A stretch of 64,000 bases of DNA from Rhodocyclaceae bacterium (GCA_030824275.1 JAVBXY010000002.1:22926-86925); one strand, 5' to 3'. Shown: positions 7,850-21,278, numbered from the stretch's first letter. A program made the numbers and translations. Notes: a model not told the origin generated them from the sequence alone.

Positions 7850-9246
7850 GACTCGAGACCTCCCAGCGCCTTGTACAGCGAGGCGAGGCTGGCCAGCCAG
7901 GCGCGCCGTGCCGCCAGCGCCGACTGCTGAGCGCTAAAGCTTTCGCGCTGGGCATCGAGCAGTTCGAGCTGGCTGGACACACCGGCGGAATAGCGGGCCT
8001 CGACGCGCTTGAGGCGCTCGGCCTGGGCCGTCGCGGCGGCTTCCAGCGCGGTGGCCTGTTCGGCGTAATGCTCGCGGGCGGCGAGCAGGTCGGCCACTTC
8101 GCGGAAGGCCTGCTGGATCGCCTTTTCGTATTCGGCGACGGCGACGTTCTTGCGCGCCACGGCGAGGTCCACGTTGTCCGAACTGCGGCCGGCGTCGAAC
8201 AGCGGCCACTTCAGCAGCGGCGCGAAACTCCAGGCACCGCTGCCGGCGTCGAACAGGCCGGCCAGGGCCTTGCTGGCACTACCGGCGGTGGCGGTGAGCA
8301 GGATTTTCGGCAGGAAGGCGGCGCGGGCGGCGCCGATGTTGGCATTGGCGGCGAGCAGTTTCTGTTCGGCGGCCAGCACGTCGGGGCGCGTGAGCAGTAC
8401 ATCAGCGGGCAAGCCGACGGGCACGTCGCTGGTCAAATTTTGCGCAGCAAGACCGGCACCGGGGTTCAGGTCGGCGTTCATGCCCACCAGCAGCCGCAGG
8501 GCGTTTTCCGCCGCGCCGCGCTGGCGCAGGAGATTCGCCGCTTCGGCGCGGGCGCTTTGATAGGCACCGTCGGCCGCCAGATAGTCAAGGTCGGAGGCGA
8601 GGCCCACTTCGCGGCGCTTGCCGATCAGGCGGCGCGTCTCGTCGCGACTCAGGGCGGTCGCAGTGGCCAGCGCCGCACGCTCCGAAGTTTCCAGCAGCGT
8701 GAAATAGGCGCCGGCTACATCGGCGATCAAGGACAGGCGGAAAGCCCGATGGGCGTAATCGCTGGCGAGGAAACTGGCCCGCGCCGCGTCGTCGAGACTC
8801 TTCACGCGGCCCCAGAAATCCAGCTCGAAGGCGGCGATGCCGAGATTGGCGTCGTAGCGCTGGGTATTCAACTGACGACCGGTGGCGGAGAGGTCGGGTG
8901 GCGTCAACGAGGCCTGGCGCTGCACATTGACATCGACGGTCGGGAAGCGATCCGCGCGGGCGAGGCCAGCCAGGGCGCGCGCCTCATCCACACGACCGAC
9001 GGCGATGCGCAGGTCGCGGTTGTGTTCGAGGGCGGCGGCGATCAGGCTTTGCAGGCGGGCGTCAGTGAACAGCGTGCGCCAGTCGTTGATCTTTTTCGCC
9101 GCCGAATTTGCCGTATCGCCAGCGCCGACTTTTCCGGCCTGTTGTGGCCAGTCGGCCGGCACCGGCGCGGCGGGTCGCTGGTAATCCGGCATCAGCGAGC
9201 AGCCGGCCATGGCAAGCGCGGCAACCAGAGGGAGCAACTTAGTCAT
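7846..9246 (-). CDS. Outer-membrane efflux lipoprotein (OprM/NodT family)
   Basis: 466 residues. A lipoprotein signal (LAMAGC, Cys at about residue 16) is followed by two TolC-like repeats. PDYQRPAAPVPADW is the typical OprM start; GLASDLDYLAADGAYQSA and GVSSQLELLDAQRESFSAQ mark the equivalent positions in each repeat. It forms the trimeric outer-membrane exit duct for the RND pump encoded just upstream, and its ATG overlaps the end of the pump gene by 8 bases. Residues VGAGDTA in the N-terminal linker are encoded by a copy of the dispersed element. Confidence 0.94.
   Translation of the reverse strand: MTKLLPLVAALAMAGCSLMPDYQRPAAPVPADWPQQAGKVGAGDTANSAAKKINDWRTLFTDARLQSLIAAALEHNRDLRIAVGRVDEARALAGLARADRFPTVDVNVQRQASLTPPDLSATGRQLNTQRYDANLGIAAFELDFWGRVKSLDDAARASFLASDYAHRAFRLSLIADVAGAYFTLLETSERAALATATALSRDETRRLIGKRREVGLASDLDYLAADGAYQSARAEAANLLRQRGAAENALRLLVGMNADLNPGAGLAAQNLTSDVPVGLPADVLLTRPDVLAAEQKLLAANANIGAARAAFLPKILLTATAGSASKALAGLFDAGSGAWSFAPLLKWPLFDAGRSSDNVDLAVARKNVAVAEYEKAIQQAFREVADLLAAREHYAEQATALEAAATAQAERLKRVEARYSAGVSSQLELLDAQRESFSAQQSALAARRAWLASLASLYKALGGLES
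9111..9133 (-). repeat. Dispersed element copy 1
   Basis: Minus strand: AAAAGTCGGCGCTGGCG then ATACGG. It lies in the outer-membrane channel gene in the sense direction and encodes KVGAGDT in the N-terminal linker. Confidence 0.85.
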
Positions 9247-12200
9247 GATGAGTCTCCTCGTGGTGGCGTGAATGGCCGGGGAAGATGCGCCTCACCACAA
9301 CGAAAAATACGGGAACGAGGAAGACCGCCAGCACGGTAGCAGCGATCATGCCGCCCATGACGCCGGTACCGATGGCGTGGCGGCTGTTGGCGCCGGCGCC
9401 GGTGGAAATGGCCAGCGGCAGCACGCCGACGACGAAGGCGATGGAGGTCATCAGGATCGGACGGAAGCGCAGGCGGCAGGCTTCGAGTGTGGCCTCGACC
9501 AGTTCCTTGCCCTGCTCCTGCAACTCGCGGGCAAACTCGATGATCAGGATCGCGTTCTTCGCTGAGAGGCCGATGATGGCGATCAAGCCGACCTTGAAGT
9601 ACACGTCGTTGGGCAGGCCGCGCATCGTGACGGCCAGCACGGCGCCGAAGATGCCCAGCGGCACGACCAGCATCACCGAGAAGGGAATTGACCAGCTCTC
9701 GTACAGCGCGGCGAGGCAGAGGAAGACCACGATCAGCGAGATTCCGAAGAGGAAAGGTGCCTGGCTGCCGGACAGCCGCTCTTCCAGCGAGGTGCCCGAC
9801 CATTCAAAGCCAACACCGAGCGGCAACTTCTTCGCCACGTCCTCCATGGCGGCCATGGCTTCGCCCGTCGAGCGGCCCGGCGCAGCACTGCCGGAAATCT
9901 TCATTGCCGGCAGGCCGTTGTAGCGGTCCAGCTTGGGCGATCCGACGATCCATTTTGCCGTCGCCACTTCGGCCAGCGGAATCATGTCGCCGCGACCATT
10001 GCGGATCGGTATGCGCAGGATGTCTTCCGGCGTACGGCGGGTGTCGGCCTCGGCCTGCATCTGCACGCGCAGGATGCGGCCTTCGCGGACGAAGTCGTTG
10101 ATGTAGGCAACGCCCAGCGAGGCTTGTAGTGTCTCGTTCAGTTCGCCGAGGTCGATGCCGAGGGCGCGGGCCTTGAGACGATCCACGTCGAGAAATATCT
10201 GCGGACCGGCTTCCTGACCTTCGGGTCGCACCCCCACCAGCGCCGGGTTCTGTCCGGCCATACCGAGGGCCATGTTGCGCGCTTCGAGCAGCTTGTCGCG
10301 ACCAAGGCCGCCGCGATCCTGCAAGCGGAAGTCGAAGCCGCCAACCGCTGCCAATTCGGGAATCGGCGGTACGTTGATGGCGAAGATCATCGCCTGCTTG
10401 ATGCGGAAGAAAGCCATGTTGGCGCGCTGAACCACAGAGCCAGCAGAGTTTTCCTTATTCGGCCGCTCGTCCCAGCTCTTCAGGCGGACGAAGGTGATGG
10501 CCGCGTTCTGGCCACGACCGAAGAAGGAGAAGCCGGCGACGCCGATGACGTGCTCGACTTCCTTCTGCTTCAGGTAGTGCTGCTCGACGGTGGACAGCAC
10601 TTCCAGCGTACGTTCGCGGGTGGCGCCCGGCGGCAGTTGCACTACGCTGATGAAATAGCCCTGGTCTTCCTCGGGCAAAAAGCTGCCCGGCAGCTTGGTG
10701 AACAACCAGCCGGTGGCCAACAGGATGACACCGTAGATGATCAGCCAGCGTCCTGGGCGGCCGAGGATGCGGCGCGTGGTCTTCACGTAGCTGGTGGTGG
10801 TCGCGGCAAACTTGCGATTGAACCAGCCGAAGAAGCCGGTGGAGGGCAGCACGTCGTCCTTGCCTGCTTCGTGTTTGAGCAATGTCGCGCACAAGGCCGG
10901 CGTCAGGGTCAGCGCCATCAATGCCGAAAAGCCCATGGTCAGCACCAGGGTCACGGCGAACTGGCGATAGATGGCGCCGGTGGAACCGCCGAAGAAGGCC
11001 ATGGGAATGAACACGGCGGAGAGCACCACGGTGATGGCGATGATGGCACCGACGATCTGGTCCATGGCCTTGCGCGTGGCGTCGCGAGGCGACAAGCCCT
11101 CTTCACTCATGATGCGTTCGACGTTCTCCACCACCACGATGGCGTCGTCCACCACGATGCCGATGGCCAGCACCATGGCAAAGAGGGTCAATACGTTGAT
11201 CGAGTAGCCAAAGAGGTAGAGGCCGACGGTGGCGCCGACCAAGGCGATGGGCACAACGATGGCCGGAATGAAGGTGGCCCGCACGTTCTCGAGGAACAGG
11301 TACATCACCAGCACCACCAGGATCATGGCTTCGGCGAGCGTCTTCAACACCTCCTTGATGGAGATTTCGACGAACTTGGACGTGTCGTAGGGCACCACCC
11401 AGTCGATGCCCTTGGGAAAGTATTTGGCCAGCTCTGCCAAGCGATTGTTCACCGCCTTTGCCGTGTCCAGGGCGTTGGCGCCGGGCGACATGCGGATGGC
11501 GATGGCGGCCGTGGGCTGGCCATCGATGCGAGCGGCGATGGAATAGTCCTGCGCGCCCAGCTCGACGCGGGCGATGTCCTTGACCCGCACCGTGGCGCCG
11601 CGAGCGTCGCTCTTGATGATGACTTCGCCGAACTCGGCCGGAGTCGCCAGTCGGCTGCGCGTCACGATCACCGCGTTGTATTGCTGGCCTTCGGCAGCCG
11701 GCAGCTGGCCGAGTTCGCCGGCGGCGAGCTGGTTGTTCTGCGCCCGCACCGCTTTCGACACATCGGCAGGCGTCAGACCAAAAGCCTGGAGCCGGTCCGG
11801 CCGCAGCCACAGGCGCATTGAATATTCGGTACCAAACAGAATCGCCTCGCCGACGCCCGGCGTGCGGCGAATGCTTTCCAGAATGTTGGCCGCCGCGTAG
11901 CTGCCCAAGGCCACGTTGTCCTTGCTCTTGTCCGGCGAGAACAGGGAAATGAACATCAGGTAGTTGCGCGCCGACTTGGCCACGGTAACGCCGAGACGGC
12001 GCACGTCTTCCGGCAGTCGCGCCTCGACCCGCTTGATGCGGTTCTGGGTTTCCACCGAGGCGAGGTCCAGGTTGGTACCAGCCTGGAAGGTCAGGGTCAC
12101 GGTGCCGATGCCGAGTTCGGACGACGAATCCATGTAGAGCAGGCGGTCGATGCCGTTCATTTCCTGCTCGATCAGGGCCACCGCCGTTTCCTCGACCACC

Positions 12201-12367
12201 TGGGCCGACGCACCGGGATAGTTGACGGTGATGGACAGAGCGGGTGGTGCCACCGCCGGATAGCTCGCCACCGGCAATTGGCGCAGCGCAAGGCCGCCGC
12301 CGAGCAGAATGATGAGCGCGATGACCCAGGCGAAGATGGGTCGGTCGATGAAGAATTTAGCGAACAT
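9239..12367 (-). CDS. RND multidrug efflux transporter, HAE1 (AcrB/MexB) family
   Basis: 1042 residues, normal for the family, with twelve expected transmembrane segments. It begins MFAKFFIDRPIFAWVIA, the conserved first helix. The proton-relay aspartates of helix 4 are seen in GIVVDDAIVVVENVER. Other family marks are TLTPALCATLLK, GSFLPEEDQGYF and the helix-10 Lys in GLSAKNAILIIEFA. It exchanges protons for amphiphilic drugs, dyes or solvents in the inner membrane. It sits 3 bases after the adaptor gene, and its end overlaps the channel gene. Confidence 0.97.
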   Translation of the reverse strand: MFAKFFIDRPIFAWVIALIILLGGGLALRQLPVASYPAVAPPALSITVNYPGASAQVVEETAVALIEQEMNGIDRLLYMDSSSELGIGTVTLTFQAGTNLDLASVETQNRIKRVEARLPEDVRRLGVTVAKSARNYLMFISLFSPDKSKDNVALGSYAAANILESIRRTPGVGEAILFGTEYSMRLWLRPDRLQAFGLTPADVSKAVRAQNNQLAAGELGQLPAAEGQQYNAVIVTRSRLATPAEFGEVIIKSDARGATVRVKDIARVELGAQDYSIAARIDGQPTAAIAIRMSPGANALDTAKAVNNRLAELAKYFPKGIDWVVPYDTSKFVEISIKEVLKTLAEAMILVVLVMYLFLENVRATFIPAIVVPIALVGATVGLYLFGYSINVLTLFAMVLAIGIVVDDAIVVVENVERIMSEEGLSPRDATRKAMDQIVGAIIAITVVLSAVFIPMAFFGGSTGAIYRQFAVTLVLTMGFSALMALTLTPALCATLLKHEAGKDDVLPSTGFFGWFNRKFAATTTSYVKTTRRILGRPGRWLIIYGVILLATGWLFTKLPGSFLPEEDQGYFISVVQLPPGATRERTLEVLSTVEQHYLKQKEVEHVIGVAGFSFFGRGQNAAITFVRLKSWDERPNKENSAGSVVQRANMAFFRIKQAMIFAINVPPIPELAAVGGFDFRLQDRGGLGRDKLLEARNMALGMAGQNPALVGVRPEGQEAGPQIFLDVDRLKARALGIDLGELNETLQASLGVAYINDFVREGRILRVQMQAEADTRRTPEDILRIPIRNGRGDMIPLAEVATAKWIVGSPKLDRYNGLPAMKISGSAAPGRSTGEAMAAMEDVAKKLPLGVGFEWSGTSLEERLSGSQAPFLFGISLIVVFLCLAALYESWSIPFSVMLVVPLGIFGAVLAVTMRGLPNDVYFKVGLIAIIGLSAKNAILIIEFARELQEQGKELVEATLEACRLRFRPILMTSIAFVVGVLPLAISTGAGANSRHAIGTGVMGGMIAATVLAVFLVPVFFVVVRRIFPGHSRHHEETHHD

Positions 12368-12370
12368 GGC

Positions 12371-13570
12371 TTACTTCTTCTCGGCAGGCTTGGCGTCGGC
12401 GGGCTTCGCCATTGGTGGGGCGGTTGGCGCGGCACCTGGCGCGGCGGGACCCGTCGGCGCCCCCATGATGGGCGCACCCGGCGTCCAGGGCACAGGTTTG
12501 ACGACGCTGCCCGGTCGCGCTTTTTGCAGGCCGTTGACGATCACCAGGTCGCCAGCCTTGAGGCCATCGGCAACGACGAAATCGCTGCCGGACATGGCGC
12601 TGGTCTTGATCGGGCGCGGCGCCACTTTGCCTTCGGCATCCACCGTCATGACGATCTGACCTTGGGCGCTGCCCTGCACGGCGCGCTGGGGCACGCGGAT
12701 GGCGTCGTCGAGTTGCGCCTGCGGGAAACGTACGCGGACGAAGGTACCCGGCAACAGCTCGCGACGAGGATTCGGGAATTCGGCGCGCAGCACCACGGCA
12801 CCACTGCTCGGGTCCACCGCCAGATCGGTAAATTGGAGACGGCCCTTTTCGGCGTAGAGCGAGCCGTCTTCCAGCAGCAGCTCCACCTTGGCGCCGTCGG
12901 CCTTCTTCTGCTTGCCGGCTTTCACCGCCTGTTGCAGCCGCAGCAGGTCGGAATAGGACTGGGAGAACTCGACGCGGATCGGGTCGAGCTGTTCGATGGT
13001 CACCAGATGGGTCGCTTCGCCCTTGCCCACCAAGGCACCTTCCGTCACCAGCGCACGGCCGACACGGCCGGAAATCGGCGCTGGCGGGACGGCGTTTTCG
13101 AGGTCAAGCCTGGCCTTGGCAAAGGCCGCTTCGGCCTGCTTGAAGCGGGCCTGGGCCGCATCGAATTCCTGCTGGCTGACAGCCTTGATGTCGAGCAGGG
13201 GCTTGTAGCGATCAAAGGTCGCCTTGGCGGCGGCGAGGTCGGCTTCGGCAGCATCGGCCTGGGCCTGATAGGTGCGTGCATCGATGCGGAACAGGGGTGT
13301 GCCGGCGGCAATATCGGTGCCCTCGGCAAACAACCGCTTTTCCACCACGCCTTCGACGCGAGCCCTTACTTGCGCGGAACGCACCGCTTGAAGGCGACCA
13401 GGAAGATCCTGAGTGATGGTGGCGCTCCCCGGCGCGATGGTAATCACATCCACTTCGGCGGGCGGCATGCCGGCGCCGGCCGCGCCACCGGGCGCTTTCT
13501 TGTCGCCTTCGCCGCAGGCGGCCAGCAGGGCCAGAAGCGTAAGGGGAAGGAGGGGCAGGATTTTTCTCAT
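12371..13570 (-). CDS. RND periplasmic adaptor (membrane fusion lipoprotein, AcrA/MexA family)
   Basis: 399 residues from ATG 13570. A longer in-frame reading to 13834 only extends into tetR and is rejected. The lipobox LLAAC is at residues 16-20. Domains in order: lipoyl half (VDVITIAPGSATITQDLPGRL), alpha-hairpin (residues 100-170), second lipoyl half with PISGRVGRALVTEGALV, beta-barrel and membrane-proximal domain, then a Pro/Ala-rich tail. It joins the pump to the channel. Near residue 163 the residues AVPPAPISG lie where family members usually have a YTRIxAPISG-like sequence. A degenerate copy of the dispersed element encodes this stretch. Confidence 0.94.
   Translation of the reverse strand: MRKILPLLPLTLLALLAACGEGDKKAPGGAAGAGMPPAEVDVITIAPGSATITQDLPGRLQAVRSAQVRARVEGVVEKRLFAEGTDIAAGTPLFRIDARTYQAQADAAEADLAAAKATFDRYKPLLDIKAVSQQEFDAAQARFKQAEAAFAKARLDLENAVPPAPISGRVGRALVTEGALVGKGEATHLVTIEQLDPIRVEFSQSYSDLLRLQQAVKAGKQKKADGAKVELLLEDGSLYAEKGRLQFTDLAVDPSSGAVVLRAEFPNPRRELLPGTFVRVRFPQAQLDDAIRVPQRAVQGSAQGQIVMTVDAEGKVAPRPIKTSAMSGSDFVVADGLKAGDLVIVNGLQKARPGSVVKPVPWTPGAPIMGAPTGPAAPGAAPTAPPMAKPADAKPAEKK
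13071..13094 (+). repeat. Dispersed element copy 2 (degenerate)
   Basis: GAAATCGGCGCTGGCG then GGACGGCG, with A for G at the first core base. It is antisense to the adaptor gene and encodes PPAPIS at a conserved site of the protein. Confidence 0.6.
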
Positions 13571-13593
13571 GGGGTGCTCCGTGGGGGCGAGGA

Positions 13594-14205
13594 TTATTGT
13601 TTGGGTGTATCGGGACCGAAGGCACGCAGGTAGGCGTCGATGATCTCGCCCACCAGAACCGGGTCGCTCTCCGGCGGCGTTTCGCCGGAGAAAAGGTATT
13701 GGATGCGGTCGGCGCCAACCAGCATGGACAGCAGCATCTTGGTGGCGAAGTCCGGGTCCGCCGAGCGCAGTTCGCCCCGGCGCATGGCGGCATCGATCAG
13801 CTCTCGCAGGCGGTAGGCCGTCTGCAACGAGCATGTGTTGTAGAAATTGGCGACCAGCTCCGGGAAGCGCGTGGATTCAGAGACCAGGGCACGGAAGAAG
13901 CCTAGGCCGACGCTGCTGAGAACGCCACTGCGATAGGCGATGCCGAATCGGAGCAAGCGCTCACACAGCGTGTGGCCCTCGCCATCCAGCGTCAGCAATA
14001 GCGTGGCGGTGGCATCGCGAACGGCTTCGCTAAAGAGTTCGGCCTTGGATTCGAAGTGATTGTAGAGGGTCTGGCGCGCGACGCCGGCCCGGGTGGCGAT
14101 GCTGTCGATGCTGGCCCGGTAGCCTTCTTCGGCGAAGATTTCCGTGGCAGCCCGCAGAAGCCGCTGGCGGCAATCGGCATGATCGGTGTCGGGGCAGGCA
14201 ACCAT
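13594..14205 (-). CDS. TetR/AcrR-family repressor of the RND efflux operon
   Basis: 203 residues. The N-terminal helix-turn-helix is clear: RLLRAATEIFAEEGYRAS followed by IDSIATRAGVARQTLYNHFESKAELF. The C-terminal half is the variable ligand-binding domain. The gene lies 23 bases upstream of the adaptor gene in the same direction, so the repressor appears to be the first gene of the operon it controls. The perfect palindrome at 14224-14244, 19 bases before its ATG, is the likely operator, which implies autoregulation and induction by a pump substrate. Confidence 0.93.
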   Translation of the reverse strand: MVACPDTDHADCRQRLLRAATEIFAEEGYRASIDSIATRAGVARQTLYNHFESKAELFSEAVRDATATLLLTLDGEGHTLCERLLRFGIAYRSGVLSSVGLGFFRALVSESTRFPELVANFYNTCSLQTAYRLRELIDAAMRRGELRSADPDFATKMLLSMLVGADRIQYLFSGETPPESDPVLVGEIIDAYLRAFGPDTPKQ

Positions 14206-14223
14206 GGATGGCGGACGAGACAG

Positions 14224-14244
14224 TAGACTGGACAGTCCAGTCTA
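14224..14244. promoter_or_regulatory. Palindromic operator for the TetR-type repressor
   Basis: Two perfectly complementary 10-base arms, TAGACTGGAC and GTCCAGTCTA, surround a single central A. The 21-bp site lies 19 bases upstream of the tetR ATG. Size, symmetry and position are those of a TetR-family operator. No other copy was seen in the window. Confidence 0.75.
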
Positions 14245-14287
14245 ATTGCCCATTTTGCCGATTGCAAGTGCTTTTACCTAAGCTTAC

Positions 14288-14312
14288 AAAAGTCGGCGCT
14301 GGCGAGACGGCG
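14288..14312 (+). repeat. Dispersed element copy 3 (intergenic)
   Basis: AAAAGTCGGCGCTGGCG then AGACGGCG, in the gap between the tetR operator and the atp terminator. It is non-coding, so the sequence is kept without protein-level selection. Confidence 0.9.
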
Positions 14313-14314
14313 AT

Positions 14315-14345
14315 ATAAAAAGGGCAGCCGAAGCTGCCCTTTTGC
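14315..14345 (-). terminator. Rho-independent terminator of the atp operon
   Basis: An 11-bp stem, AAAAGGGCAGC / GCTGCCCTTTT (14318-14328 and 14333-14343), with a CGAA/TTCG tetraloop, lies 16 bases after the atpC stop. On the minus strand it is followed by a run of T. It may also work for a rightward transcript. Confidence 0.9.
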
Positions 14346-14360
14346 CGAGTCGGAAAAGAC

Positions 14361-14783
14361 TCAGTGATTACCCTTGCGCAAGCGATCGATGGCAGCGAGC
14401 TGGGCGATGGCTTCCGCCAGCTCGACCTGGGCACGGGCATAGTCGAGTTCGGAGCTGCGATTGTTCAGCGCCTCCTCGGCCTTCTGCTTCGCGTCCAGTG
14501 CCTTGGCCTGATCGAGGTCGGCACCGCGGATCGCGGTGTCGGCCAATACGGTGACCAGGCCCGGTTGCACTTCCAGCAGCCCGCCGGCAACGAAGATCAG
14601 CTCTTCCTTGTTGTCGGGCAGCTTGACGCGCACGGCACCCGGCTTGATGCGGGTCATCAGCGGCATGTGGCCGGGCATGATGCCCAGTTCGCCTGCCTCG
14701 CCGGGCAGGACGACGAACTCCGCCAGACCCGAGAAGATGGACTCCTCGGCACTGACGACGTCGACATGAATGGTCATGGCCAT
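14361..14783 (-). CDS. atpC: ATP synthase F1 epsilon subunit
   Basis: 140 residues. The N-terminal beta-sandwich shows [35 protein letters not shown], the family signature, with [11 protein letters not shown] following. The C-terminal helical hairpin (residues 88-138) ends in [15 protein letters not shown]. It is part of the central rotor stalk and inhibits ATP hydrolysis. It is the last gene of the operon, followed by a strong terminator. Confidence 0.97.
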   Translation of the reverse strand: MAMTIHVDVVSAEESIFSGLAEFVVLPGEAGELGIMPGHMPLMTRIKPGAVRVKLPDNKEELIFVAGGLLEVQPGLVTVLADTAIRGADLDQAKALDAKQKAEEALNNRSSELDYARAQVELAEAIAQLAAIDRLRKGNH

Positions 14784-14807
14784 GATGGCTTCCTTTCCGC
14801 GGATGGC

Positions 14808-17109
<2,302 letters not shown>

Positions 17110-17143
17110 GATCGCCCCTCGTTATCTGTTTAGGAGTATGCGA

Positions 17144-18679
<1,536 letters not shown>

Positions 18680-18707
18680 GGAAATTACTCCTGGTTCTAT
18701 GGCGCGC

Positions 18708-19253
18708 TTAGTGTTGCAGCGCGGTGGCCATGGCAGCAAGCTTGCCGCGGACGGAGGCGTCGATCACTTCATCACCAACGGCGATTTTCACGCCACCGAT
18801 GAGTTCGGCATCGACCTTGACGGTCGCCTGGATCTTGCACCCGAACTTGCGTTCGAGGTCGGCCACGAGGTTCTTCAGCATGGTGTCGTCGAGGGCGAAG
18901 GCCGAAGTAATTTCGGCATCCTGAATTCCCTCGTGACCATGCTTGAGCTCATCGAAGAGCGCGGAAATCTCGGGCAGGACCGTCAGGCGGTCGTTGTCCA
19001 CCAATACACGGACGAAGTTTTGCTGATCAGCCGACAAAGCCGCATTTCCATTGCCGGCCACGTCGATGCAGAGCTGAGTCAACTGAGCGGGCTGGAAGCG
19101 GGGGTTGCCGATGCACTCTTCCATTTCGGGAGAAGTGGCGACGGCAGCCAGACGCGACAGCGCACTGGACCACGCCGGCAAAGCACCGGCAGTCTTGGCA
19201 AGTTGAAACGCGGCTTCGGCGTAAGGACGCGCAAGGGTGACGTTTTCGGCCAT
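18708..19253 (-). CDS. atpH: ATP synthase F1 delta subunit
   Basis: 181 residues. The N-terminal six-helix domain begins [24 protein letters not shown]; the C-terminal domain has [37 protein letters not shown], the OSCP/delta signature. It joins the peripheral stalk to the top of F1. Six bases separate it from atpF. Confidence 0.97.
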   Translation of the reverse strand: MAENVTLARPYAEAAFQLAKTAGALPAWSSALSRLAAVATSPEMEECIGNPRFQPAQLTQLCIDVAGNGNAALSADQQNFVRVLVDNDRLTVLPEISALFDELKHGHEGIQDAEITSAFALDDTMLKNLVADLERKFGCKIQATVKVDAELIGGVKIAVGDEVIDASVRGKLAAMATALQH

Positions 19254-19259
19254 GGCGGA

Positions 19260-19730
19260 TCAGAGCTCCGACTTGAGTTGCGTCAGCAGCTCGGCGTGGG
19301 CGGCGGCGTTGATCTCCTTGCGGAGGATCTTCTCGGCACCGGCAACAGCGAGTTGCGCCACATGCTCGCGCAGGGCTTCCTTGGCGCGCTGGGAGGCGGC
19401 GGCAGCTTCGGTTTCGGCAGCTGCGCGGGCAGCGGCAACCAGACGGGCACCCTCGGTACGGGCCTCCTCGATCAGTTGCGCAGCCTGCTTCTCGGCACCG
19501 GAGCGGAATTCAGCAGCAGACTCGCGAGCACTACGCAGCTCGTCAGTCGCCTTCTTTTCCGCATGGGCCAGATCAGCCTTTGCCTTGTCCGCAGCCGCAA
19601 GCCCGTCAGCGATCTTTTGCGCACGCTCGTCAAGTGCCTTCATGATGGGCGGCCACACGAATTTCATCGTGAACCACGCCAGAATGAAGAACACAACCAG
19701 CTGGGCAAACAGCGTTGCGTTCAGATTCAC
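19260..19730 (-). CDS. atpF: ATP synthase Fo b subunit
   Basis: 156 residues. There is a single N-terminal membrane helix ([23 protein letters not shown]), then a long highly charged Ala/Glu/Lys coiled coil typical of the dimeric peripheral stalk. Length and order (between atpE and atpH) match the proteobacterial operon. Confidence 0.97.
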   Translation of the reverse strand: MNLNATLFAQLVVFFILAWFTMKFVWPPIMKALDERAQKIADGLAAADKAKADLAHAEKKATDELRSARESAAEFRSGAEKQAAQLIEEARTEGARLVAAARAAAETEAAAASQRAKEALREHVAQLAVAGAEKILRKEINAAAHAELLTQLKSEL

Positions 19731-19762
19731 GGTAGTCGCTCCTTAATAAGCGTAGGAGTCGA

Positions 19763-20032
<270 letters not shown>

Positions 20033-20083
20033 TTAAGGTTGAGGTTGATTAAAGACTACAAGGTAAAACGAAATCGAAACGGG

Positions 20084-20908
20084 TCAGTGACCTTCGTGCG
20101 CCTGGCCGATATACACCAGAGTCAGCATCATGAAGATGAAGGCTTGGAGGACGACGATCAGGATGTGGAAGATGGCCCAGATGGAACCGGCGACCACATG
20201 GCCAAAGAAACCGGCGACAGTGGCGGTGCTACCCATCAGACCAATCAGCATGAACACCAGCTCACCCGCATACATGTTGCCGAACAGTCGCATACCGTGG
20301 GAGACGGTCTTGGCCGTGAACTCGATCATCTGCATCGCGAAGTTGACCGGATAGAGCAAAGGGTGATTACCAAACGGGGCAGTGAAAAGCTCATGTATCC
20401 AGCCGCCAAAACCTTTGACCTTGACGTTGTAGTAGAGACAGAGCAGCAGCACGCCAAGGGACATGCCCAAGGTGCCGTTCAGGTCGGCGGTCGGTACGAC
20501 GCGCTGATAGTGGATACCGAAAAGTTCGCCGATGCGCGGCAAGGAATCCACCGGCAGGAAGTCCATGGCATTCATGAACAGAACCCAGACGAACACCGTG
20601 AGGGCCACCGGTGCGATGAAGCTGCGGTCGCCATGAACGATGGACTTGGATTGGGATTCAACCATCTCGACCAGAATCTCGACGGCGGCCTGGAAACGGC
20701 CCGGCACGCCGGAAGTGGCGCTCTTCGCGGCGCGCATGAGCAGGAAGATGCCCAGCAGGCCCATGGTAATGGACCAGAAGAGTGTGTCGACGTTGAGCAC
20801 CGACCAGTCGATCACCGAGGCTTGTTTGTGCCCGGTACTGGTCAGATGCGTAAGGTGGTGGCCGATGTATTCACCAGCGGTCGGAGCGTGTTCAGTACCG
20901 GATGCCAT
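20084..20908 (-). CDS. atpB: ATP synthase Fo a subunit
   Basis: 274 residues from ATG 20908 (MASGTEHAPTAGEYIGHHL); an upstream in-frame reading overlaps atpI. Several membrane helices are visible, with the essential Arg in the stretch VSHGMRLFGNMYAGELVFMLI and the C-terminal QAFIFMMLTLVYIG. It provides the proton half-channels against the c ring. It starts 2 bases after the atpI stop. Confidence 0.97.
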   Translation of the reverse strand: MASGTEHAPTAGEYIGHHLTHLTSTGHKQASVIDWSVLNVDTLFWSITMGLLGIFLLMRAAKSATSGVPGRFQAAVEILVEMVESQSKSIVHGDRSFIAPVALTVFVWVLFMNAMDFLPVDSLPRIGELFGIHYQRVVPTADLNGTLGMSLGVLLLCLYYNVKVKGFGGWIHELFTAPFGNHPLLYPVNFAMQMIEFTAKTVSHGMRLFGNMYAGELVFMLIGLMGSTATVAGFFGHVVAGSIWAIFHILIVVLQAFIFMMLTLVYIGQAHEGH

Positions 20909-20910
20909 AG

Positions 20911-21246
20911 TCAGGTCTTCAACAAGAACGCAAACAGGTTCGCTTTCAAAGCCGCAAACAGCCCAACGAGCATTGCTAGCCAATGCACGTCATAGAACCG
21001 TTGTGCAGCCGCCAAAATAACAATCGTAGCGAGAATCTTGACCAGCTCGCCGACAAAGAACGTCGCCGTACTGGCTTGGCCGCGTTTGGACGCCGCCGCA
21101 AGTCGCACCACGAACAGCAGGTTGGGAAGGATATATGCCGTACCGCCCAACGCCGCCGAAACCGCGCCGCGCGGCCCTACCCAGAGGCCCGCCACTACTG
21201 CCACGACCAAGGTCGCAGCTAGTTGCAGAAGCACGATCCGAAACAT
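20911..21246 (-). CDS. atpI: ATP synthase assembly protein AtpI
   Basis: 111 residues with four hydrophobic helices; GTAYILPNLLFVVR and the C-terminal ALKANLFAFLLKT match the AtpI family, which assists c-ring assembly. It is the first gene of the atp operon. The sigma-70 promoter at 21279-21307 lies just upstream. Confidence 0.88.
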   Translation of the reverse strand: MFRIVLLQLAATLVVAVVAGLWVGPRGAVSAALGGTAYILPNLLFVVRLAAASKRGQASTATFFVGELVKILATIVILAAAQRFYDVHWLAMLVGLFAALKANLFAFLLKT

Positions 21247-21278
21247 CTAGAAGACCGCCTTCCGCGCAAAACCCGGCG

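Noticed and set aside
11103..11810. Alternative-frame ORFs inside the RND pump gene
   Set aside because: Arg/His/Gly-rich frame-shifted readings of a certain gene.
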